From an uncultured Alcaligenaceae bacterium (GTDB lineage Bacteria > Pseudomonadota > Gammaproteobacteria > Burkholderiales > Burkholderiaceae_B), in assembly GCA_937952975.1 (NCBI GenBank), contig CALFXX010000115.1, positions 1-12,320 on the forward strand: a DNA stretch of 12,320 nucleotides. Direction: 5' to 3'. Under the pieces are notes generated by a model. The model worked only from the letters and a program-made list of their open reading frames with translations, made no database searches and was not told the origin of the DNA. Numbering within the stretch: position 1 is the stretch's first letter; every line of letters begins with the position of its first letter. Position numbers and translations under genes: made by a program. Shown here piece after piece: positions 6,482 to 12,320 of the stretch.

Positions 6482-9013
6482 ATGACAAACGTAAACACAC
6501 AAAAATATTTGCCGTTAATCCTTGCATTGTTCGGGCTGGTGATTTCACCGTTCATTATGCGTTCGCTTGGGTTAACGCCCGGCACCGCGACCGACGTGGT
6601 GATTTATGCAATGGCTGCTCTTGGGTTGAATCTGTTGGTGGGGCACACTGGCTTAACCTCCTTTGGACATGGCGCGTTTTTTGGTATCGGTGCCTATGCG
6701 GCTGCTTTATCTCAAAAGCACTGGTTCGAAGGGCAGATCGTGATGCCGATTGTATTTACGATCGTCTTTTGCGCGCTGCTCGCCACACTGGTGGGCGCCT
6801 TGATTTTGCGCAGGCGTGGCGTCTATTTTTCACTTTTGACACTGGCTTTTTCAGCACTGACGTTTGCGATTGCTTTTCGCTGGACTGCACTGACCGGAGG
6901 TGAAAATGGCTTAGGCAATGTGGTTCGACCTGCGCTGGGTGTTTTACAGTTAGATCAACCGGTGCCGTATTTGATCGCGGTCAGTGTCATTGGTTGGCTG
7001 GTGTTGTATATCATCTGGCGCGTTTCACGCTCACCTTTCGGTCATGTGCTGGCTGCGATTCGAGAGAACGAACAGCGCGCGCAGTTTCAAGGGTATGACA
7101 CACAACGCTATAAATTATTTGCCTTCGTGATTTCGGGTACGGTCACCTCGTTGGCAGGTAGTTTGTTAGCGTTTCATTATCGCTTTGCTTCGGCAGATCC
7201 AACGTCAGTGACGTTTTCAGGCGAGTTGTTGGCGATGGTGGTGATTGGTGGCATGCATAGCTTGCTCGGGCCTGTGGTCGGTGCATTTTTCTACATTTTG
7301 TTTCGTGAATATCTCTCGATCTGGACGCCTAACTGGTTGCTGTACTTTGGCTTGCTTTTTGTCGCCTTCATTCTCTTTTCACCTAAAGGCCTCGTTGGTG
7401 TTTGGGCACAAATTAAAAAGCGCTTCAAGCCTGAAAAAGAAACTGATGCGGCGATGAGTGCCAGAAAAATTTATCAAGGTCTCGCCTTCCCAGCTTTTTT
7501 ACAGCCCAAAGTGCGCGATTCAGTGGCACTTGAGGTGTCTGGTATTGCAAAAAGTTTTGGTGGCGTCAAAGCTGTACGCAATTGCAGTTTGACACTTCAA
7601 TCAGGTATCTATGCATTGATTGGCCCAAATGGGTCAGGTAAGACCACAACATTTAATTTGATCTCTGGCTTATTTGTTCCGGACCAAGGCAGGGTGACAC
7701 TCTATGGTCAAGCACTCGCAGGCTTGTCGTCTGACAAAATTAGTCAATTAGGCTTGGCGCGTTCATTTCAGATTACAAATCTGTTCAAAGGCCTGACGAT
7801 TTACGAAAATTTAAGGCTGTCATTGCAGGCGCGCCACAAAGGCCATTTTAATATCTGGCGAGACATCGATTCTTACGACGTCGTTCATCAGCAAACTGCA
7901 GAGCTCGTGAAGTATCTTGGTCTTGAAGGAATCGAGCACAGCGAGGCTGCCAGCATGTCCTATGGTGGGCAACGCTTGGTGGATATGGGGATCGCCTTAG
8001 GTTGCCATCCTAAGGTCTTGTTACTAGACGAGCCCTTGGCTGGCCTTGCTGCGGCAGAACGTGAACGGATTTCAAATTTGATCCAAACAATACAGCATCA
8101 TATTCCGGTGCTAATTGTCGAACATGATTTAGATCGTGTGTTAGGTTTTTCACAGAATGTCACTGTGATGAACGACGGCAACGTATTGATGTCAGGCACG
8201 CCTGACGAGGTGCGCGCAGACGTGCGCGTGCAAGAGGTCTATACGGGTAAAGGCACTCCTGCCATTCAGGCTCGTGTGGCTGCGTCAAGTCGAGCTGACG
8301 ACATTTTGTTGTCGTTTGAGAAAATCAATAGTTTTTACGGCAAAAGTCATATTTTGAATGATGCGTCACTCAATGTGCGGCGCGGCGAAATCGTCGCATT
8401 ACTTGGTCGTAACGGTGCCGGCAAGTCAACCTTACTGAAAGCACTGACTGGTTTGGTTGAACCAGTTGGGGGCGAGATCGTTTTCGATGGGCAAAAGATA
8501 TCTGGCTTGGCGGCACCGGATATCGCCCGCATTGGTATTGGCTATGTGCCGCAGGGGCGAGGCCTGTTTGCCGGAATGTCAGTTCGCGATAATCTCGCTT
8601 TGGGTCGTATGAATCGGATTAATCCGGCAATCGGCGGCACTTACTGGACTGAAGAAAAAATCTTTGAATATTTTCCGCGCTTAAAAGATCGTATGGACGT
8701 TGCCGCAGACTACCTTTCTGGGGGCGAGCAGCAGATGGTTGCAGTCGCGCGTGCGCTCTCTGGAAACATTAAGTTATTGCTCTTAGATGAGCCATTCGAG
8801 GGGTTAGCGCCTGCAGTCATCAACGAGCTCTTTACAGTCTTTGACAGATTACGTAGCGAAGTTTCAATCTTGATTGTTGAGCATAATCTTGATCTCGTGC
8901 TGGCGCTGTCGGATCGTGTGTTTGCGCTTGAGCGTGGGCAGGTGTTCCACGAAGGGCCTGCAAAAGCACTGCTCGACGATTTAGATTATCGTAAGAAGAT
9001 TCTTTGGATGTAA
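6482..9013 (+). CDS. LivM-LivG-LivF triple fusion: ABC permease with two ATPase domains in one chain
   Basis: This 843-residue polypeptide holds three proteins that are usually separate. Residues 1-305 are a LivM permease (GLNLLVGHTGLTSFGHGAF at 48-66; coupling segment near 185-210; FILFSPKGLVG at its end). Residues about 347-595 are a LivG-type ATPase: Walker A GPNGSGKT (381-388), Q-loop Gln430, signature SYGGQ (493-497), Walker B VLLLDEP (512-518) and switch His548. Residues about 607-843 are a LivF-type ATPase: Walker A GRNGAGKST (642-650), Q-loop in VPQGRG (Gln691), signature LSGGEQ (745-750), Walker B LLLLDEP (765-771) and His801. All key residues are intact and the frame is unbroken. 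Linkers are about 40 residues (M-G) and about 12 (G-F). The domain order matches the standard livM-livG-livF gene order, which suggests fusion by loss of stop codons. With LivH, the importer would need only two polypeptides plus the binding protein. Met325 (codon at 7454) lies in the first linker and could be a relic of the old livG start. Confidence 0.95.
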   Translation: MTNVNTQKYLPLILALFGLVISPFIMRSLGLTPGTATDVVIYAMAALGLNLLVGHTGLTSFGHGAFFGIGAYAAALSQKHWFEGQIVMPIVFTIVFCALLATLVGALILRRRGVYFSLLTLAFSALTFAIAFRWTALTGGENGLGNVVRPALGVLQLDQPVPYLIAVSVIGWLVLYIIWRVSRSPFGHVLAAIRENEQRAQFQGYDTQRYKLFAFVISGTVTSLAGSLLAFHYRFASADPTSVTFSGELLAMVVIGGMHSLLGPVVGAFFYILFREYLSIWTPNWLLYFGLLFVAFILFSPKGLVGVWAQIKKRFKPEKETDAAMSARKIYQGLAFPAFLQPKVRDSVALEVSGIAKSFGGVKAVRNCSLTLQSGIYALIGPNGSGKTTTFNLISGLFVPDQGRVTLYGQALAGLSSDKISQLGLARSFQITNLFKGLTIYENLRLSLQARHKGHFNIWRDIDSYDVVHQQTAELVKYLGLEGIEHSEAASMSYGGQRLVDMGIALGCHPKVLLLDEPLAGLAAAERERISNLIQTIQHHIPVLIVEHDLDRVLGFSQNVTVMNDGNVLMSGTPDEVRADVRVQEVYTGKGTPAIQARVAASSRADDILLSFEKINSFYGKSHILNDASLNVRRGEIVALLGRNGAGKSTLLKALTGLVEPVGGEIVFDGQKISGLAAPDIARIGIGYVPQGRGLFAGMSVRDNLALGRMNRINPAIGGTYWTEEKIFEYFPRLKDRMDVAADYLSGGEQQMVAVARALSGNIKLLLLDEPFEGLAPAVINELFTVFDRLRSEVSILIVEHNLDLVLALSDRVFALERGQVFHEGPAKALLDDLDYRKKILWM

Positions 9014-9026
9014 GGTTGAGGTAGCC

Positions 9027-9815
9027 ATGTCACAGGATATTTCGTTTCGTTTAGATGGGCTGCACGCATTGGTCACCGCCGGTGCGCAGGGTATCGGCCG
9101 TGCGATCACTGAGGCGTTGATTGCGCAAGGTGCCCACGTGCATGTTTGCGATATCGACGCTGGTGCATTAAAAGATGTACAAACTGCGTTTCCACAGGTC
9201 ACGGCAACGCTGACCGATATTTCGGATGAAGCGCAAGTGGCAGACATGTTTGCTGGGCTGAAGCAACGTTGGGGTCAGCTTGATATTTTGGTCAACAATG
9301 CTGGCATTGCTGGGCCGACAGCTGCGATCGAAGATACGTCGCTCACCGAATGGCAGCAGACGATTGATGTCAACCTGACGGGTACCTTTTTATGTACCCG
9401 TAGTGCGGTTCCGTTAATGAAGGCTCGGGGCGGCAGTATTGTCAATATTTCGTCAGCGGCTGGTCGTCATGGGTTTCCGTTGCGCTCGTCATACTCTGCG
9501 TCTAAGTTCGGCGTGATTGGTTTAACGCAAACTTGGGCCATGGAACTAGGTCCACAAGGTATTCGAGTGAATGCGATCTTGCCAGGCATTGTCGAAGGCC
9601 CGCGTCAAGATCGGGTGCTAAGCGCAAAGGCCAAATCATATGGCATTACACTAGAGCAGATGCGTACTCGAGCGCTTGAGCGGGTATCGTTGCGTACAAC
9701 TGTGACAGCTCAAGATATTGCCGCTCAAATCGTTTTTATCTGTTCGAAAGCGGGCGCAAAAATTTCAGGGCAAAGCCTCTCAGTTGACGGCAATGTCGAG
9801 ACACTTGTGCAATAA
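9027..9815 (+). CDS. Classical short-chain dehydrogenase/reductase (SDR)
   Basis: This 262-residue soluble NAD(P)-dependent oxidoreductase has the normal length for classical SDRs. The start ATG follows GAGG (9018-9021) by 5 nt, 13 nt after the transporter fusion, so it belongs to that operon. The cofactor motif is TAGAQGIG (17-24). Asp42 at the end of the second beta strand favours NAD(H) over NADP(H). NNAG is at 90-93. The catalytic set is Asn116, Ser142 or Ser143, Tyr156 and Lys160 (YSASK). ILPGIVEGP (after residue 180) and the SGQSLSVDG ending are typical of the FabG-like branch. Position behind an importer and before a BKACE gene suggests oxidation of a hydroxy group on the imported compound or an early intermediate. 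The substrate is not predictable from sequence. Its stop codon lies inside a terminator-like hairpin. Confidence 0.93.
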   Translation: MSQDISFRLDGLHALVTAGAQGIGRAITEALIAQGAHVHVCDIDAGALKDVQTAFPQVTATLTDISDEAQVADMFAGLKQRWGQLDILVNNAGIAGPTAAIEDTSLTEWQQTIDVNLTGTFLCTRSAVPLMKARGGSIVNISSAAGRHGFPLRSSYSASKFGVIGLTQTWAMELGPQGIRVNAILPGIVEGPRQDRVLSAKAKSYGITLEQMRTRALERVSLRTTVTAQDIAAQIVFICSKAGAKISGQSLSVDGNVETLVQ

Positions 9816-9837
9816 AACATTGAGTGTCGGTTTTTTT
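9800..9837 (+). terminator. Terminator-like hairpin overlapping the SDR stop codon
   Basis: GACACT (9800-9805) pairs with AGTGTC (9823-9828) around a 17-nt loop, followed by GG and seven T residues (9831-9837). The left arm lies in the last codons of the SDR gene. A moderate rho-independent terminator is likely; the long loop lowers confidence. It would end the transporter-SDR transcript and leave the next gene dependent on readthrough or its own promoter. Confidence 0.55.
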
Positions 9838-9887
9838 AAGTAACTGAAGCGATTTATCTATAACCTTACTACTCTTCGGAGACCGTT

Positions 9888-10814
9888 GTGCCTAGAAAAG
9901 TCATTATTACCTGCGCTGTCACGGGTGCTATTCATACTCCAAGTATGTCACCCTACATTCCTGTAACCGCTCAAGAAATTGCTGATGCGGCGATCGGCGC
10001 TGCCCAAGCGGGCGCGGCCATCGTGCATTTGCATGCACGCGATCCTAAAGACGGTAGCCCCTCGCAAGATCCAGATTTGTTCAAACAGTTTTTACCCCAG
10101 ATTAAAGAAAAAAGTGATGTCGTCATTAATTTAACGACGGGCGGGGCCCCGACTATGACGATCGAAGATCGTCTGCGTCCTGCTCACTACTTTAAGCCTG
10201 AGGTTGCGTCGCTAAATATGGGCTCGATGAATTTCGGTCTGTATGACATGCTCAAGCGATTTAAGACGTTTAAGCACGACTGGGAGCCTAAGTACCTGGC
10301 CGGTAGCGATGATCGCGTCTTTAAAAATACCTTCAAAGACATCGCTCACATTTTGACTTCGTGCAGCGAAAACAATACCCGCTTCGAAATCGAGTGTTAC
10401 GACATTGGTCATCTGTACACGGCTGCACATTTTATTGATCGCGGCTTGATTAAAGCGCCATTTTTGATTCAATCGGTTTTTGGTATTTTGGGTGGCATTG
10501 GCCCTCATCCCGAAGATGTGTTGCACATGAAGCGTACGGCTGACCGCTTGTTTGGTAATGATTACCAATGGTCGGTGCTTGGCGCAGGTCGTAATCAAAC
10601 GCCAATCGCCACTCAGTCAGCCACGATGGGTGGTCATGTACGGGTCGGCCTTGAAGACTCGTTGTGGGACGGTCCGGGTACGCTTGCGAAATCGAACGCT
10701 GATCAGGTAACGCGCATGCGCAAGATCATCGAAGGGCTGTCGCTCGAAGTCGCTACGCCTGCCGAAGCACGTGAAATCTTAAAGCTGAAAGGTCGTGATA
10801 ACGTAAACTTCTAA
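9888..10814 (+). CDS. BKACE-family beta-keto acid cleavage enzyme (DUF849, Kce-like)
   Basis: This 308-residue enzyme starts at GTG, with GGAGA (9878-9882) 5 nt upstream. BKACE enzymes are Zn-dependent and condense a beta-keto acid with acetyl-CoA, giving acetoacetate and a new acyl-CoA; the founding member cleaves 3-keto-5-aminohexanoate in lysine fermentation. Motifs seen are CAVTGAIHTPSMSPYIPVT (9-27), HLHARDPKDG (47-56), NLTTGG (81-86), FEIECYDIGH (166-175) and RVGLED (252-257). Against recalled Kce numbering, the metal ligands His46, His48 and Glu230 match His47, His49 and Glu256, and Glu143, Arg226 and Asp231 match Glu169, Arg252 and Asp257. Glu14, thought to contact the substrate amine, corresponds to Ile15. 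Catalysis should be intact, but the substrate probably differs from aminohexanoate. The enzyme sits behind an SDR that could supply the keto group. Confidence 0.92.
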   Translation: MPRKVIITCAVTGAIHTPSMSPYIPVTAQEIADAAIGAAQAGAAIVHLHARDPKDGSPSQDPDLFKQFLPQIKEKSDVVINLTTGGAPTMTIEDRLRPAHYFKPEVASLNMGSMNFGLYDMLKRFKTFKHDWEPKYLAGSDDRVFKNTFKDIAHILTSCSENNTRFEIECYDIGHLYTAAHFIDRGLIKAPFLIQSVFGILGGIGPHPEDVLHMKRTADRLFGNDYQWSVLGAGRNQTPIATQSATMGGHVRVGLEDSLWDGPGTLAKSNADQVTRMRKIIEGLSLEVATPAEAREILKLKGRDNVNF

Positions 10815-10826
10815 CATATTTCACAA

Positions 10827-10875
10827 CTTGCGATTTGCGATTTGCGACTTGAGATGTACGACTTGGCGCTCGCAA
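10827..10875. repeat. Degenerate 7-bp tandem repeat after the BKACE gene
   Basis: Seven consecutive heptamers can be read: CTTGCGA, TTTGCGA, TTTGCGA, CTTGAGA, TGTACGA, CTTGGCG, CTCGCAA. The first three are near identical and the rest decay. TTGAGA (10849-10854) also pairs with TCTCAA (10877-10882), so the stretch could fold. It lies just before the terminator in untranslated sequence. Simple slippage-born repeat is the plainest explanation. Confidence 0.5.
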
Positions 10876-10885
10876 CTCTCAATCT

Positions 10886-10919
10886 AAAGCCCATATCATT
10901 CTTGGTATGGGCTTTTTTC
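10886..10919 (+). terminator. Rho-independent terminator after the BKACE gene
   Basis: AAAGCCCATA (10886-10895) and TATGGGCTTT (10906-10915) form a perfect 10-bp stem with a 10-nt loop, running into six T residues (10913-10918). It closes the plus-strand catabolic region. The AAAGCCC/GGGCTTT type of stem is a very common terminator form. Confidence 0.9.
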
Positions 10920-11096
10920 TCGTGTGTCGATATCATCCAATTTGTGCATTTGCCCTATTAAATATTCAAATAAGAAAACTGCAAATGGCATCTATTTTTT
11001 GCAATGAATGATCAGAATCGGGCTTCACAGGCCAAAAAATGAAATTTTGATCTAGTCAACTTGTATAAAGAGACTTTAAAAATTCATTAGCCATTG
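10920..11096. other. AT-rich intergenic region upstream of the sensor gene
   Basis: This gene-free stretch probably carries the promoter of the sensor gene. TATAAA (11064-11069) could be a -10 box, but no convincing -35 lies 15-18 bp upstream. CATTTGC (10947-10953) and GCAAATG (10981-10987) form a 7-bp inverted repeat around a very AT-rich 27-bp centre. I cannot assign a function to it. Confidence 0.35.
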
Positions 11097-12320
11097 ATGC
11101 CACAAATAAAGTCTTACACGAAAACAGTTCGTCTCAAGCCGTCAATTTTGCGCTGGCCCGCTGCAGTGTTGAGTATTGGTGTTGTACTGGCGGTGGCGCA
11201 ATATGTTTTATTGGGACAACATCAGCGAGCAGAGGTATTGTCAGAGTTTCAGGTCTTGGCCGATCGTTTGCCTGAGCAAATTGCTGCAAATTTTAAAATA
11301 CATGAATATGGCTTATTAAGTGCACGCGGCGCGTTAGTGGCCGCCGGTGGCGCGCAAGACATCACGCGCCATAAGTTTCGTGAGTTTAGCCAAGTACTAA
11401 ATTTTAAAGATAATTTTCAAGGGGCGCGTGGCTATGCGTTTGTTCGCAAAGTGTCACGCTCTAGCGAGCCCGCATTTTTAGCGGCTGCGCGCGCGGACGG
11501 TCCTTCGACGTTTAGCATTCGAGAATTAGGTACCCATGAGGGTGACCGTTTTGTCGTTCAGTACATTGAACCTGAAAGCGCTAACGTCGCGGCTATTGGC
11601 TTAGATATTGCCTCAGAGAGCAACCGTCGTCAGGCAATCTACGCGGCTATCGAAAATCACCGAGCGACGTTGACTGCACCGATTCGCTTGGTGCAGCAAA
11701 ATGACGCAATCAGTTTTGGCTTTTTGTTTATGCTCCCGATTTATTCGGATGTTGCATCAATCAAAACGACGGGACAACAACTCACTGATGTGACGGGACT
11801 CGTTGATACGGTCGTATCAGCCAATGAGGTGCTCGAAAGCCTACCATTAGGTCGGCAGTCTCTTGCACTCGCGTTGTATGACACGACAGCGGGCGCTTCG
11901 TCTGAGCGATTTTTTATCTCTGCTCGGTTCGATGAGCAGGCCTTAAACAGTTTAAGAACTAGAAAGGTGTTGTCTATTTATGGACGTGAGTGGACGTTAG
12001 ATATTCAAGCGACGCCAGACTTTTTATCTCGCTTTAACCATTCAAACGGTTCGTATATCGGCTTCAGTATTGTCGTCTTGTCGCTGTTGCTTGCAGCACT
12101 GACTCTGTTTCTCAAGTTGCACGCGACGAAGCTTAAAGATCATCAAGTCGGTCAGGCCAAATTCGTTGCTGTCGCGGCAAGTGCAATTGACGCCGTCATC
12201 AGTGTCGACATGAATGAAATTGTGCTTGACTGGAATCCCGCGGCGTCCGCGCTGTTTGGGTACTCAGCAGAGCAGGCAATCGGTCATTCTTTGTCTAATT
12301 TGATTGTTCCTCGAAGTTTG
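11097..12320 (+). CDS. Membrane sensor with CHASE and PAS domains, cut by window edge
   Basis: The frame is open from ATG 11097 through the last base: 408 residues with no stop. Residues about 19-39 form a first transmembrane helix. Residues about 70-260 form a periplasmic CHASE domain, recognised by ARGYAFVRKV (110-119), YIEPESANVAAIGLDIASE (156-174), the NRRQAIYAAIE helix (176-186), LTAPIRLVQQN (192-202) and FGFLFMLPIYS (207-217). A second transmembrane helix spans about 320-340. A cytoplasmic PAS domain starts near 355, with DWNPAASALFGYS (378-390) and AIGHSLSNLIVP (394-405). The output domain lies beyond the window and could be a histidine kinase, GGDEF/EAL or adenylate cyclase. CHASE domains sense small extracellular ligands. 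No good Shine-Dalgarno precedes the ATG; a TTG at 11094 is the only close alternative. The gene follows a strong terminator, so it is a separate unit and need not belong to the catabolic cluster. Confidence 0.9.
   Translation, partial: MPQIKSYTKTVRLKPSILRWPAAVLSIGVVLAVAQYVLLGQHQRAEVLSEFQVLADRLPEQIAANFKIHEYGLLSARGALVAAGGAQDITRHKFREFSQVLNFKDNFQGARGYAFVRKVSRSSEPAFLAAARADGPSTFSIRELGTHEGDRFVVQYIEPESANVAAIGLDIASESNRRQAIYAAIENHRATLTAPIRLVQQNDAISFGFLFMLPIYSDVASIKTTGQQLTDVTGLVDTVVSANEVLESLPLGRQSLALALYDTTAGASSERFFISARFDEQALNSLRTRKVLSIYGREWTLDIQATPDFLSRFNHSNGSYIGFSIVVLSLLLAALTLFLKLHATKLKDHQVGQAKFVAVAASAIDAVISVDMNEIVLDWNPAASALFGYSAEQAIGHSLSNLIVPRSL

Noticed and set aside
6482..9013. Fusion as an assembly error
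   Set aside because: The frame is unbroken across both linkers, domain spacing is sensible and all motifs are intact, so a true fusion is the simpler reading, although read support was not available.
10212..10598. 128-residue minus-strand frame
   Set aside because: It is antisense to conserved BKACE motifs and has no family features.
10827..10875. CRISPR-like array
   Set aside because: The units are 7 bp with no spacers, far too short for CRISPR repeats.
11004..11042. Possible 12-residue leader peptide ORF before the sensor gene
   Set aside because: It is too short, lacks a ribosome site and shows no attenuator structure.

Overview
The window looks like one end of an assembled (probably metagenomic) contig from a betaproteobacterium, most likely Burkholderiales/Alcaligenaceae-like. 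The reasons are two orphan Bug/TctC-type periplasmic receptors, an HAAT (Liv-type) ABC transporter, an MmgE/PrpD protein, a BKACE enzyme and a TauD/TfdA dioxygenase close together, which is typical accessory catabolic gene content of that order. Base composition is moderate (about half G+C by eye) and uniform. The first 36 bases are not biological: positions 3-36 are the Illumina TruSeq read-2 adapter, so the left end is a library artefact.

Layout. Minus strand, 37-1552: a truncated TauD/TfdA-family dioxygenase (37-462) downstream of a Bug-type receptor (572-1552). A divergent region of about 150 bp (1553-1700) carries a TCTTAT-N11-ATAAGA dyad, a candidate LysR-type operator. Plus strand, 1701-4075: an MmgE/PrpD-family protein (GTG start, strong Shine-Dalgarno) followed 17 nt later by a second Bug receptor. 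At 4123-4151 a near-consensus sigma70 promoter starts a transporter operon: a Tat-exported substrate-binding protein (4251-5498), a strong stem-loop, a LivH-like permease (5597-6472), a single 843-residue polypeptide that fuses LivM, LivG and LivF (6482-9013), and an SDR oxidoreductase (9027-9815). A terminator-like hairpin overlaps the SDR stop codon. Next comes a BKACE (3-keto-acid cleavage) enzyme (9888-10814), followed by a run of degenerate 7-bp repeats and a strong rho-independent terminator (10886-10919). The right end holds a CHASE-PAS membrane sensor (11097 onward) cut by the window edge.

How the genes may work together (inference). The ABC system probably imports a small organic acid, amino acid or amide. 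The SDR, 13 nt behind the transporter, could oxidise a hydroxy group to a ketone. BKACE could then condense a beta-keto acid with acetyl-CoA, giving acetoacetate and a new acyl-CoA. This would be a short beta-hydroxy-acid catabolic route. The MmgE/PrpD protein, dioxygenase and Bug receptors may serve the same or neighbouring substrates. No transcription regulator and no TctA/TctB membrane subunits are present in the window. No mobile element, CRISPR array, tRNA or rRNA was seen. The most unusual feature is the three-domain LivM-LivG-LivF fusion. The other points of interest are the BKACE active site, which keeps the catalytic set but lacks the acidic residue thought to read the substrate amine, and the regulatory dyads.
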